64,000 nt of DNA, taken from Nonomuraea gerenzanensis. GTDB lineage: Bacteria > Actinomycetota > Actinomycetes > Streptosporangiales > Streptosporangiaceae. The translations under genes were made by a program, and so were the position numbers. Shown here one piece after another: positions 16,459 to 24,305 of this stretch. The notes under the pieces were generated by a model. It did no database searches. It was not told the DNA's origin and saw only the letters and a list, made by a program, of their open reading frames with translations. The stretch is taken from contig NZ_CP084058.1 of assembly GCF_020215645.1 (NCBI RefSeq), forward strand, positions 434,001 to 498,000, written 5' to 3'. The stretch's first letter is position 1, and each line of letters begins with the position of its first letter.

Positions 16459-17458
16459 GCAACTCGCCGAGCTGAGCGACCTTCTCGTCGTCGCAGCCGT
16501 GCTGCTCTACGTCGTGGCCATGGTGGGCTTCGCGATCGAGCTCGCCTTCGGCCGGGCCCGGCCCGGCAAGGCCGTGGCCACCGAGCCGGCCGAGGTCAAG
16601 CAGCCGGTCGCGGTGGGGGCCACGGCCGCGGTGCCCGACGAGGGGGCCTCGGAAGGCGCCACCGTCAAGGACGCCGACGGGAAGACCGCCGAGGCGGCGC
16701 CCGCGGTGGCCGGGAAGGCGGCCGACCAGCCGGGCGGGCACACCAAGGCCGGCACGGTGGCGCTCGTGCTCGCCTGGATCGGCTGGGCCGCCAACTTCGG
16801 CGCCATCGTCACCCGCGGCCTGGCCGTGGACCGGTGGCCGTGGGGCAACATGTACGAGTTCGTGGTCGCGATCTGCTTCGCCGCCGTGACCGCGTTCCTC
16901 GGCACCCAGCTCCGCCACAACGTGCGGTTCCTGGGCGCGTTCGTGATGGTCACGGCCGCGCTGGGGCTCGGGCTGGCCGTCAAGGTCTTCTACACCGCCG
17001 CGGGGCCCGTGGTGCCCGCGCTGAACTCGTACTGGATCGCCATCCACGTCAGCGCGGCGATCATCTCCAGCGGCCTGCTGACGCTGGCCGGCGTCGCCGG
17101 CGTGCTCTACCTGGTGCGGGGCGACGGGATGTCGCGCCTGCCGTCGCGGGCGGACCTGGAGAAGGTGGCGCACCGGGCGATCGTGTTCGCCTTCCCGCTG
17201 TGGACGTTCGCGGTGATCGCGGGTGCGCTCTGGGCGGACCGGGCGTGGGGTCGTTACTGGGGCTGGGACCCCAAGGAGGTGTGGTCGTTCATCACCTGGG
17301 TAGCCTACGCCGCCTACCTGCACGCGAAGGTGACGGCCGGCTGGCGGGGGAGGGCGGCGACGATCGTGCAGCTCGTGGCGTTCGGCTGCCTGCTGTTCAA
17401 CCTGATCGGCGTCAACATCTTCATCGACGGCCTGCACAGCTACGCCGACGTCGACTAG
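16448..17458 (+). CDS. ccsB: Cytochrome c biogenesis protein CcsB (ResC)
   Basis: 336 residues from ATG at 16448 with AGGAGAAAAGG upstream. After one N-terminal helix an Ala/Glu/Pro-rich linker of about 70 residues is inserted. The conserved haem-handling core follows: RWPWGNMYEF, and the WWD-type motif WGWDPKEVWSFITW with flanking histidines in IAIHVSAA and AYLHAKV. CcsB brings haem across the membrane and attaches it to apocytochrome c with ResB. The linker is longer than in Bacillus ResC; actinomycete homologues often carry such inserts. Confidence 0.93.
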   Translation: MSAEQLAELSDLLVVAAVLLYVVAMVGFAIELAFGRARPGKAVATEPAEVKQPVAVGATAAVPDEGASEGATVKDADGKTAEAAPAVAGKAADQPGGHTKAGTVALVLAWIGWAANFGAIVTRGLAVDRWPWGNMYEFVVAICFAAVTAFLGTQLRHNVRFLGAFVMVTAALGLGLAVKVFYTAAGPVVPALNSYWIAIHVSAAIISSGLLTLAGVAGVLYLVRGDGMSRLPSRADLEKVAHRAIVFAFPLWTFAVIAGALWADRAWGRYWGWDPKEVWSFITWVAYAAYLHAKVTAGWRGRAATIVQLVAFGCLLFNLIGVNIFIDGLHSYADVD

Positions 17459-17471
17459 CCCCGGGGGCTAG
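17455..17471. terminator. Palindrome containing both stop codons of converging genes
   Basis: CTAGCCCCGGGGGCTAG is an 8+1+8 perfect palindrome. The ccsB stop TAG and the stop of the converging small membrane-protein gene both lie inside it, symmetrically. A GC-rich stem of this kind could end transcription in both directions, although no T-tract follows. Confidence 0.5.
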
Positions 17472-17761
17472 GAGACGTCGTCGCCGCGCATCCGCCGGTC
17501 GAGGTCCTTGAGGAAGTCGGGGTCGTCGTCCGGCCCCTTCGGCGCGCCCGGGCCCGGGGGGACGGGCCAGGCCGCCCTCGGGGCGCGCGGACGGCCGCGC
17601 GCCATCCACACCACGCCGCCGAGCAGCGGGATGAGCACGACGATGAGGATCCACAGCGGCTTTGGTACGTTCCGTACCTCGTCTTCGGGTGTGGTGACCA
17701 CGTCGAACAGTGAGAAGAGCCAGAAGGCCAGCAGCGCCAGGCCGATCAGAACACCTGCCAT
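17468..17761 (-). CDS. Small PLDc_N-domain membrane protein
   Basis: 97 residues from ATG at 17761; the longer open frame upstream lacks a ribosome site. Two membrane helices (GVLIGLALLAFWLFSLFDVV and PLWILIVVLIPLLGGVVWM) flank VTTPEDEVRNVPK, the pattern of the phospholipase D nuclease N-terminal (PLDc_N) family. There is no catalytic domain. The cytoplasmic tail is Arg/Pro/Asp rich. These short proteins resemble SPFH/antiholin-like membrane anchors; the function is unknown. It converges on ccsB. Confidence 0.75.
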   Translation of the reverse strand: MAGVLIGLALLAFWLFSLFDVVTTPEDEVRNVPKPLWILIVVLIPLLGGVVWMARGRPRAPRAAWPVPPGPGAPKGPDDDPDFLKDLDRRMRGDDVS

Positions 17762-17900
17762 GTCCCGAACTGTAAGCCATGTTTCGGCGTGATCGTGCTG
17801 CCTGATGTCCCATTTCGGGTGACTAGCGGAAGATCGGCGTCGTACGGTGGAATCCGATGCGTCGGTGTCCACGGGGCTCCAGGTGGCGTTGAGGGGTGCG

Positions 17901-19049
17901 ATGGCCTTTTCTTCCGACAGGGGACCCAACGACAGAGGACGGCATCGGCGTGGGCGCTGGTGGCGGCGTGGCTCCTACCTCTTCTCGCGCCGTGGCGAGG
18001 CGCACCCCGACGCCGACCGTTCCTTCTGGTCCGACGCGCGCACCGGTGGCGGGGAGCCGCACCAGGTGGGCCGGCCCGCCGAGACGGGCAGGCTGTCCGG
18101 CACGCAGGACAGGATGATGTGGCCCGGAGGTGACGATCCGGAACGCCCGCGATGGCCATCGGACGGCACCCGCGCGGAACGGCCACGCGACGGTTACCGC
18201 GCGGAACGGCCACGCGACGGTTACCGCGCGGAACGGCCGCCGGACGGCACGCGCGCCGAACGGCCCCCCGATGGACGGCCGGCTGCGCGGTCGGAGGGGA
18301 CGAGCTGGGACGCCTTCGGCCTACGCGAGCGCGGCGAGCGCCTGCCCGCCGCCGTCGTGGTCGATCGCCCCCGCTACACCTGGGCCGACTTCGAGCTCAC
18401 CGACGAGCCGCTCAGGGCCCGCCCGCACCGCCCCGACGCGCCCTCGCTCGGCGACGGCCTGCGGCACTGCGGCAGGCTGGAGTCGATCCTGCACCGCCAG
18501 TGGGACGCCAGGCAGGGCCCGCCGTCCGCCGACGTGATCAGGGCCGTGGAGAGCCTGGCCAGGCTGCCCGAACGGTTGAAGGAACTGCTCGCCTCGGGCC
18601 TGGAGGGCATCTACGTCGGCCCCGGCGGCGTGCCCGACCTCGACGACATGGGCTACCTGCGCGGCGCCCCGCTCCCGTCGAGCCGGGCGACCTGGGACAT
18701 CTGCGCCGGCGCGTACGGCGACAGGAAGATCGTCGTGGGCGACCGTCCCTCACCCACGCCCGACGTGATGATGCACGAGGTCGGCCACGCCATCGACGAC
18801 ATCGACGCGGCCTACGGCGACTGGGTGTCGGACTCGCCGGAGTTCGCGCGCCTGTACGACTCGGCCGTGCCGCTGCTGGCCTCGACGTTCCACCGCCAGG
18901 GCGGCGGGCTCGGCCGCAAGGAGTTCTTCGCCGACGCCTTCGCCGCCATCGCCTCGCGCCAGCGCCCGGCCCTGGTGGACATGCTCGGGGGCGACACGCG
19001 GATGGCGCTCGACATCATGCTGTTCTTCAACCGGCGCTACGGAATCTAG
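17901..19049 (+). CDS. Lethal-factor-like (ATLF/M34-type) zinc metalloprotease
   Basis: 382 residues from ATG at 17901 with GAGGGG upstream. The N-terminal third is Arg/Gly/Pro rich, with nine-residue repeats of the type YRAERPRDG (encoded around 18161-18280). The C-terminal domain (about 130-382) carries HEVGH at 292-296 and a downstream Glu341 in KEFFADAFAAI. The 45-residue gap from His296 to Glu341 equals the His690-Glu735 gap of anthrax lethal factor. The residue seven before the Glu is Gly334, where lethal factor and PPEP proteases have a catalytic Tyr. There is no signal peptide, so it may act in the cytoplasm or leave by another route. Assignment is from motif spacing. Confidence 0.65.
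   Translation: MAFSSDRGPNDRGRHRRGRWWRRGSYLFSRRGEAHPDADRSFWSDARTGGGEPHQVGRPAETGRLSGTQDRMMWPGGDDPERPRWPSDGTRAERPRDGYRAERPRDGYRAERPPDGTRAERPPDGRPAARSEGTSWDAFGLRERGERLPAAVVVDRPRYTWADFELTDEPLRARPHRPDAPSLGDGLRHCGRLESILHRQWDARQGPPSADVIRAVESLARLPERLKELLASGLEGIYVGPGGVPDLDDMGYLRGAPLPSSRATWDICAGAYGDRKIVVGDRPSPTPDVMMHEVGHAIDDIDAAYGDWVSDSPEFARLYDSAVPLLASTFHRQGGGLGRKEFFADAFAAIASRQRPALVDMLGGDTRMALDIMLFFNRRYGI
18161..18280 (+). repeat. 27-bp tandem repeat inside the metalloprotease gene
   Basis: About four copies, two of them perfect, of a 27-bp unit containing GCGGAACGGCCACGCGACGG. In frame it encodes RAERPRDGY-like nonapeptides that form a basic, disordered N-terminal linker. Because 27 is a multiple of three, expansion keeps the frame. 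Confidence 0.8.
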
Positions 19050-19059
19050 GTGATCGGCC

Positions 19060-19302
19060 ATGTACGTCATCCGGCTCGCGGACGGCACCTTGCGCGTACC
19101 GCAGAGCCTGGCCAGCCAGGACGGCCGTCTGATCGGCAACGCCTACGTCGAGGTCCAGCCCGGTGACCCCGACTACGAGCAGTGGCTGCCGGAGTCGCTG
19201 ACCGAGGAGGAGGCGGAGCTGCGCCGCCGGCGCTGGGAAGAGGAGAACGACGACCTGGAGCGGGAGTTCCTGGCGTTCAAGGCGCGGCAGGAGGACGCCT
19301 GA
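19060..19302 (+). CDS. Small charged protein downstream of the metalloprotease, function unknown
   Basis: 80 residues from ATG at 19060, ten bases after the protease stop, so probably one transcript. The N-terminal half is beta-like (MYVIRLADGTLRVPQSLA, then GNAYVEVQPGDPDYEQWLP). The C-terminal half is a highly charged helix (EEEAELRRRRWEEENDDLE). There are no membrane segments or cysteines. Co-occurrence suggests a partner or inhibitor of the protease, which is inference from position only. Confidence 0.7.
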   Translation: MYVIRLADGTLRVPQSLASQDGRLIGNAYVEVQPGDPDYEQWLPESLTEEEAELRRRRWEEENDDLEREFLAFKARQEDA

Positions 19303-19346
19303 CCGGGCTGCAGGGGGACGCCGGCCCGGTCCTGGGCGAACGGACA

Positions 19347-19375
19347 GGCGCCAGCCACGGTCGGCGGTTGGCGCC
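19347..19375 (+). terminator. Hairpin after the protease operon
   Basis: GGCGCCA and TGGCGCC form a 7-bp stem around a 15-base loop that can itself pair GCC with GGC. It lies 45 bases after the small gene stop. No T-run follows, as is common for actinomycete terminators. Confidence 0.45.
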
Positions 19376-19440
19376 GCCCCGTGCCGTTCCCGTACGGAAG
19401 TGTGGCCGGGAGGGCACGCGAAACAGTGGGTTCCGCCAGC

Positions 19441-19493
19441 GGTGATCCTGGCGGGAAGGACCGCTGTTCAGGCGGCCCGCCTGCAGGATCACC
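19441..19493 (-). terminator. Long composite stem-loop 3' of bldC
   Basis: GGTGATCCTG (19441-19450) pairs perfectly with CAGGATCACC (19484-19493), and the inner GCGGG (19451-19455) pairs with CCCGC (19476-19480). The structure starts 14 bases past the bldC stop, so it would form in the bldC 3' UTR. Terminator or mRNA-stability element. Confidence 0.6.
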
Positions 19494-19507
19494 GACTAGA
19501 CGGAACG

Positions 19508-19732
19508 TCAGACGCGCGGGGACTCACCTGCTGGCCTGTCGGCCGTGAGAACGTCCTCGCCTCGGAGAAGGGCGTGCACTTCCGACTCGCGGAAGCGCCG
19601 GTGCCCTCCGGGGGTGCGGATACTGCTGATGCGGCCTGCCGCTGCCCAGCGTGTAACCGTCTTTGGGTCTACCCGGAAGAGGGCGGCAACCTCTCCTGGG
19701 GTCAGCAGACGCTCGCTGCTACTCTCCACCAA
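19508..19732 (-). CDS. bldC: BldC-type MerR-like developmental regulator
   Basis: 74 residues from ATG at 19732. The protein is a single MerR-type winged helix: LLTPGEVAALFRVDPKTVTR, WAAAGRISSIRTPGGHRRFR, then ESEVHALL. This is nearly the same as Streptomyces BldC, which binds direct repeats head-to-tail and restrains entry into development. There is no effector or dimerization domain. The upstream region is unusually AT-rich. With bldN 17 kb away the window has two developmental regulators. Confidence 0.93.
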   Translation of the reverse strand: MVESSSERLLTPGEVAALFRVDPKTVTRWAAAGRISSIRTPGGHRRFRESEVHALLRGEDVLTADRPAGESPRV

Positions 19733-19986
19733 TCTCTCCCCCTCGCATCCCGCTTCCTGCCAGCGGGCGGACAGGTAACCAGTGTGTCGAGCGAAGCCTG
19801 ATTTATCCGTGGTTTTCTACAAAGATCACGGGTTGTTATCAGCTGACTGCCCGATTGTTATATGATAGAGCCTCTTTGGGGCTCTCGTGGGTGTTTCTTT
19901 ACGAAACTCCCTAACTGGGAACAGTAGCAGTGCTCGCGTCCGATGCGAAGAGCGACCGCTGCGCCGGTCCGAGTAACCTCGAACCT
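19733..19986. promoter_or_regulatory. AT-rich intergenic region with tandem hairpins
   Basis: The 254 bp between divergent bldC and the DUF4229 gene include an AT-rich core (about 19800-19870). Two small stem-loops read on the plus strand follow: AGAGCC-loop-GGCTCT (19867-19885) and GTTTC-loop-GAAAC (19893-19907). The bldC promoter must lie here. A small transcribed leader or RNA on the plus strand is possible but unproven. Confidence 0.45.
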
Positions 19987-20205
19987 GTGCGTCCCGTTCT
20001 CGTTTACACCGCGTCGCGGATCGGCTTGTTTCTCGTGACCCTGGGTGTCCTGTACCTGCTCGGACTCCAAAACCCGCTGATCCTCATCGCCGCTTCTTTC
20101 TTGATCAGCGGCATAGCCAGCTACGTGTTGCTGTCCAAGCAGCGTGACGCCGTGAGTGCGCGTCTCAGCGACAGGATCGACCGGCCGAAGCCGGACAACG
20201 ACTAG
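19987..20205 (+). CDS. DUF4229-like small membrane protein
   Basis: 72 residues from GTG at 19987, chosen because TAACCT ends seven bases upstream (leaderless) and the protein then begins VRPVLVYTASRIGLFLVTLG, typical of the family. A GTG at 19930 would give 91 residues. Two membrane helices (RIGLFLVTLGVLYLLGL and LILIAASFLISGIASYVLL) precede a basic tail with DRIDRPKPD. The function is unknown. Its TAG overlaps the stop of the converging propeller gene. Confidence 0.72.
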   Translation: MRPVLVYTASRIGLFLVTLGVLYLLGLQNPLILIAASFLISGIASYVLLSKQRDAVSARLSDRIDRPKPDND

Positions 20206-21407
20206 GGCAGGGGGAACATGCCAATCCGGGCATGGTACTCCCGTCCGAGTCTCGTTGTGTCGCTACCGACAAGTAGTCCACTGCCGTGCGCGTAAAACGC
20301 CTTCACCCCGATCCCGCGCTCCCGCGTGGGATTCCAACTGAGGGCCTTTCCGGTGCTCGGATGAATGGCGCCGATCCCGGGCCGTGACACCGCGCCGGGG
20401 CCGGCCGAGTCGCGGCCCTGTGGATTGTCCAGCCAGCGCTGGTGCCCGCCCACGTACACCGCCGCACCGGTCACCGCGACCGCGTAGAGCGAGTCGCCGC
20501 CGGTGCTGTTCACCCAGGTCGGGCGGATGGCCGAGCCCTTCGCCCAGGTCTCGAAGCGGGCCGTCGTGTCGCACATGCCGCCCTTCGGGCCGCCCGTGGT
20601 GACGACCGCGAAGTAGCGGCCGTCGGGGGAGAAGTCGAGGCCGCGTACGTAGGAGGGGAACGCGCTGCTGCACGGGCGCGCGTACGCCTCGGTCCGCCAC
20701 GGGGCCACTCTGGCGACCGGCCCGCCGACGTCGATCAGCCCGAGCTGCGGGCGTGACTGGCCGTCGAGCGTGGTGAACGAGCCGTCCACCGCGAGCCTGC
20801 GGCCGGAGACGGCCAGCGCGTACACCTTCACGCGTGACGTCAGCGGCGCGCCCGGCTCGACGGCGAACCCCGCGTCGGGCGCGCCGGTGGTGGCGTCCAG
20901 CCGGGCCAGCGCCGTGCGCGGGCTGACGAAGTCGCCGCCGACGTACAGGTGCCGGCCCTGCCTGGCCAGCGCGGTCACCATGCCGCCGCCGACGCGCGGC
21001 TGGAAGGCGGGCACCAGGGCGCCGTCGGCCAGGCTGAGCCTGGCCAGGCCGCGGGCCCGGCGGTTGTCCACGCCGTGGAACTCGCCGCCGACGTAGACGG
21101 TGCCGCTGTCGCCGGCCGCCAGGCCGTAGACGGGGCCGGCCACGCTCGGCGCGAAGCCGGGCAGGACGCGCCCGGTCACCAGGTCGTAGGCGAACAGGTT
21201 GTCGCGGGCGTGGACCGTGGTGCGGGACGCGTCGCTCACTTCGCTGAACGAGCCGCCGACCACGACGGTGCGGCCGACGACGGTGATGGCGTTGACGATG
21301 CCGTCGAGCACGTGCGGGGTGGTGTCGATCGGGTCGGCCGCCACGACGCGGGCGTGCGCGACGGGGGCGTAGGCGGTGATCGCCGCAAGGGCGACACGGG
21401 CAAGCAT
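20202..21407 (-). CDS. Secreted beta-propeller protein (delta-60/PQQ-like repeats)
   Basis: 401 residues from ATG at 21407. The N-terminus has a Sec-like signal (MLARVALAAITAYAPVAHAR). Repeated blades share the patterns VYVGGEFHGVDN, LYVGGDFVSPR and VYVGGHQRWLD, each followed by a LARLDATTG-type turn, as in delta-60 repeat or PQQ-like propellers. A Cys pair (PCSS and GMCD) could form a disulfide. No catalytic residues are evident; probably an extracellular binding or structural protein. Confidence 0.75.
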   Translation of the reverse strand: MLARVALAAITAYAPVAHARVVAADPIDTTPHVLDGIVNAITVVGRTVVVGGSFSEVSDASRTTVHARDNLFAYDLVTGRVLPGFAPSVAGPVYGLAAGDSGTVYVGGEFHGVDNRRARGLARLSLADGALVPAFQPRVGGGMVTALARQGRHLYVGGDFVSPRTALARLDATTGAPDAGFAVEPGAPLTSRVKVYALAVSGRRLAVDGSFTTLDGQSRPQLGLIDVGGPVARVAPWRTEAYARPCSSAFPSYVRGLDFSPDGRYFAVVTTGGPKGGMCDTTARFETWAKGSAIRPTWVNSTGGDSLYAVAVTGAAVYVGGHQRWLDNPQGRDSAGPGAVSRPGIGAIHPSTGKALSWNPTRERGIGVKAFYAHGSGLLVGSDTTRLGREYHARIGMFPLP

Positions 21408-21514
21408 TCGCCAATATCTAGCAGACGTTGGGTAGTGCTGCGACTACTTTCCGTTGATTGTCCTGGATGGGTATGACCGCGTACCCGCAGGCGGGGCCCA
21501 ATAAGGTGTGAGTC

Positions 21515-22231
21515 ATGACGCGCGCTCAGTTGGACAAGCAGCCGGACGAGGTCGCCGCGATGTTCGATCGCACCGCCCGGCGTTACGACCTGGTCAATGA
21601 CGTGATCTCCCTCGGGCAGGTGCGGCTCTGGCGCAAGGCGGTGGCCGCCGCCGTGGACGCCGGGCCGGGGGAGCTCGTGCTCGACCTGGGCGCCGGCACG
21701 GGCACGTCCACCGACGCGTTCACCACGCTGGGGGCACGGGCGATCGCCTCCGACTTCTCCTTCGGCATGCTCAGCACGGGGGTGCGGCGGCACGGCGGCA
21801 ACGCGCTGTCGGGGCCCGGCGTGCCGTTCGTCGCGGGTGACGCGATGCGGCTGCCGTTCGCCGACGGGGTGTTCGACGCGGTGACGATCTCGGTGGCGCT
21901 GCGCAACGTGCATGACACGTCCCTGGCGCTGCGGGAGATGCTGCGGGTGACGAAGCCGGGCGGGCGGCTGGTGATCCTGGAGTTCTCGCACGTCACGTTC
22001 GGCGCGTTCGACCTGGTCTACCGTGAGTACCTGATGCGGCTGCTGCCGAAGGTGGCCAAGGTGTTCGGCTCCAACGACGACTCCTACGAGTATCTCGCCG
22101 AGTCGATCAGAGACTGGCCCGACCAGCCGACGCTGGCCCGGACCATCCAGGACGCCGGCTGGGAACGGGTGGCCTGGCGCAATCTCACGATGGGGATCGT
22201 CGCCATGCACAGGGGGTTCAAGCCCGCCTGA
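21515..22231 (+). CDS. menG: Demethylmenaquinone methyltransferase
   Basis: 238 residues from ATG at 21515; TAAGGT ends seven bases upstream (leaderless). [19 protein letters not shown] and the SAM-binding motif [16 protein letters not shown] (about residue 54) are present, with [22 protein letters not shown] and the C-terminal [11 protein letters not shown]. These are typical of UbiE/MenG. The enzyme methylates demethylmenaquinone in the last step of menaquinone synthesis. The quinone is the electron acceptor of the complex I encoded 3-18 kb downstream. The 3' end overlaps a converging gene by 14 bases. Confidence 0.95.
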   Translation: MTRAQLDKQPDEVAAMFDRTARRYDLVNDVISLGQVRLWRKAVAAAVDAGPGELVLDLGAGTGTSTDAFTTLGARAIASDFSFGMLSTGVRRHGGNALSGPGVPFVAGDAMRLPFADGVFDAVTISVALRNVHDTSLALREMLRVTKPGGRLVILEFSHVTFGAFDLVYREYLMRLLPKVAKVFGSNDDSYEYLAESIRDWPDQPTLARTIQDAGWERVAWRNLTMGIVAMHRGFKPA

Positions 22232-22937
22232 GCTCGATGGTCAGCAGGTGGGCGTGACGGGGATGGCGGTGGAGCGTGACCTCCTTGACGAAGCAGGCGA
22301 CCTTGATCTCGGGGATGTAGTCCTCGAACAGCTCGGGGCTCATGCCCGACCTGCACCAGATCAGCATCGCGGTCCCGTCCGGGATCGCCTGGGTGTGGAC
22401 GACGAGGGGCAGGCGCCCCTCGGGGGTGCGCATCGAGGTGCGCAGGCAGAGCCCCTGGAAGCGGTGGCGGATGACGAGCCGCCCCACGGCCCTGCGTACG
22501 GCTGGGATCGCGCCGCCGGCGAGCACCGCCCCCGCGAGCAGCAGTGCCGCCACCGGCCCTTGCCAGAGGACCACTGAAGCCGCGCCGGCGAGCGCGAGCT
22601 CGGTCCGCCACCGCCAGGCCAGGCCCGCTGCGGCGACGGGGCCGCGCGCTCTGGCGATCTTCGGATGCTTCCGGGGGAACCCGTCCCCGGGGCTGAACTT
22701 GCGCGGGGGCGGTTCGCTGACCGGCTCGTCCTGGGGCGGCGACTCCAGGATCTCCTTCTTGCGCTGCTCGAAGCGGGGGTCGCGGTACTTCCGCCCGCCC
22801 CAGGCCGACCGGTCGACCTCCCAGCCCTGCTTCCTGGCGAAGTCGTTGGACCGGCGCCAGAACCACCTGTTGACGGCGACGGTTAATCGCCGCCATCCGC
22901 CCTTGCGATCTCCGGCGCCACGTGTAGCGTCGTTCAT
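22218..22937 (-). CDS. Membrane protein of unknown function
   Basis: 239 residues from ATG at 22937. The N-terminal 95 residues are basic and soluble ([20 protein letters not shown]). A hydrophobic hairpin lies at about 112-145 ([20 protein letters not shown]). A C-terminal domain of about 90 residues ([20 protein letters not shown] to [12 protein letters not shown]) weakly resembles the small alpha/beta segment ahead of FtsK-like motor domains in conjugative elements, but no ATPase is attached. Family not recognised. Confidence 0.6.
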   Translation of the reverse strand: MNDATRGAGDRKGGWRRLTVAVNRWFWRRSNDFARKQGWEVDRSAWGGRKYRDPRFEQRKKEILESPPQDEPVSEPPPRKFSPGDGFPRKHPKIARARGPVAAAGLAWRWRTELALAGAASVVLWQGPVAALLLAGAVLAGGAIPAVRRAVGRLVIRHRFQGLCLRTSMRTPEGRLPLVVHTQAIPDGTAMLIWCRSGMSPELFEDYIPEIKVACFVKEVTLHRHPRHAHLLTIELRRA

Positions 22938-22991
22938 GCCGCGGCTCCCAATTTCCGCTCTTCGGTCAGAGTCGGGGTGCTACGCGGTTGC

Positions 22992-23018
22992 GGGCGGATG
23001 GGGTCCCACCATCCGCCC
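22992..23018. promoter_or_regulatory. 10-bp inverted repeat upstream of the XRE gene
   Basis: GGGCGGATGG and CCATCCGCCC form a perfect 10-bp stem with loop GGTCCCA. It lies in the 288-bp gap between the leftward membrane-protein gene and the XRE regulator. A second palindrome, TTCCGCGCGGAA, is at 23136-23147. Both are operator candidates; nothing else is seen in the gap. Confidence 0.45.
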
Positions 23019-23225
23019 CCTCGCGTCTGGCGAAAACCTCATTTCGGCATCTGGCCCGTTTTCCTGCCTGCGGGCTACCCTGAGGGTGTGCCATCGGGCG
23101 GCCCTGTGCAATTCCCGCAGGGATGAGTCAAGGGATTCCGCGCGGAACGTGATTCATTCTTCCCGGCGACGATTGCATGACAGCGGGGCGGGCATATTTG
23201 GAAGAATGTCCCGAGAGGAGGCTGA

Positions 23226-24098
23226 GTGATCGGGGAGGTCAATCCGACACTCCGCCGCCGGAAACTCGCCTCTGAGCTGCGGCGGCTCCGCGAGGAGGCG
23301 GGGCTCAACGGGGTCCAGGTGTCGCAGGCGCTGCACTGGTCGACCTCCAAGCTCTCCCGGCTGGAGACCGGGCAGGTCGCTCCCTCGGCCAAGGACGTGG
23401 CCCGGCTGCTCAAGCACTACGACGCGCTGGGCGAGGAGGCCGACCTGCTGCTCGAACTGGCCGGCAACCACGTCGCCAAGGGCTGGTGGGAGTCCTACTC
23501 CGACATCCTGGCCGAGGTGGCGCTGGAGTACATCGGCCTGGAGGACGGCGCCCAGGTGATCAGCGCCTGGCACAACAACGTGCTGCCCGGTCTGCTGCAG
23601 ACGCGCGCCTACGCCACGGAGCTGGCGCGGCTGTACCGCGCGGTGGAGCTGGCCACGCCGACCCAGATCGAACGCAGGACCCGGGTCCGCATGCGCAGGA
23701 AGCAGCTGCTCACCAACGAGCGGGTGACGTACACGGCGGTGGTGGAGGAGGCGACCCTGCGCCGCCGGTTCGGCGAGGCCGACGAGGCGATGATGCGCGA
23801 GCAGTTACGCCATCTGCTGGAGCTTTCCGACCTGCCGAACATCACCATTCACGTGATGCTGCTCGAACAACAGCATCCGATCGACTTATCGAGTTTCGTG
23901 CATCTGAGATTTCCCTCGATGCGGCTGCTCGGCCCGATTTCCAGTGACGTGGTCTACACCGAGGACTATCCCGGGCTGGAGCTGATCGAGGCGGAGGAAC
24001 GGGTCTATCGGTATTCGCTGCTCTTCGACCTGCTGCGGGAGGCGGCGCTCGACGAGGAAGCGTCTCGAGACTGCATCGCCTCACTGGCCGGACTCTGA
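23226..24098 (+). CDS. XRE-family regulator with DUF5753 domain
   Basis: 290 residues from GTG at 23226 with GAGGAGG upstream. The helix-turn-helix spans about residues 10-65 (LASELRRLREEAGLNGVQVS, then WSTSKLSRLETGQVAPS). DUF5753 spans about 95-280 (WHNNVLPGLLQTRAYATELARL, MRRKQLLTNE, NITIHVMLLEQQHP). These regulators are abundant in actinomycetes and usually paired with a small DUF397 gene; none is visible next to this one. Direction and spacing make a role in the downstream nuo operon possible but unsupported. Confidence 0.88.
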   Translation: MIGEVNPTLRRRKLASELRRLREEAGLNGVQVSQALHWSTSKLSRLETGQVAPSAKDVARLLKHYDALGEEADLLLELAGNHVAKGWWESYSDILAEVALEYIGLEDGAQVISAWHNNVLPGLLQTRAYATELARLYRAVELATPTQIERRTRVRMRRKQLLTNERVTYTAVVEEATLRRRFGEADEAMMREQLRHLLELSDLPNITIHVMLLEQQHPIDLSSFVHLRFPSMRLLGPISSDVVYTEDYPGLELIEAEERVYRYSLLFDLLREAALDEEASRDCIASLAGL

Positions 24099-24212
24099 CG
24101 CTCATGGGCCGGCTGCTAGCGTGACGATCATGACTGCGCGGCCTCAGGCGACACGCCGTCCCCAGGGATCACAGAACCGCACCCCGACTGCCACTATGTA
24201 CAGGAAAAGCAG

Positions 24213-24250
24213 TAGACTGCGGGCCGGTAAGTTTGTGAAGGGGTTCACAA
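24213..24250 (+). promoter_or_regulatory. Rex operator and -10-like box before the reductase-nuo operon
   Basis: TTGTGAAGGGGTTCACAA (24233-24250) matches the Rex operator TTGTGAANNNNTTCACAA at every defined base. A -10-like TAGACT lies at 24213-24218, putting the start site just before the operator, so Rex would block the first transcribed bases. Rex control of nuo is established in Streptomyces; the perfect site makes it very likely here. Confidence 0.9.
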
Positions 24251-24305
24251 AGGAACGAAGGCGCGACACCCCACGGCCTTCGAGCGTGTAGGGACAGGAT
24301 GTCCA

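Noticed and set aside
22218..24098. Integrative conjugative element core
   Set aside because: The membrane protein has only a vague resemblance to transfer proteins and no integrase, excisionase, replication gene or attachment site is nearby.
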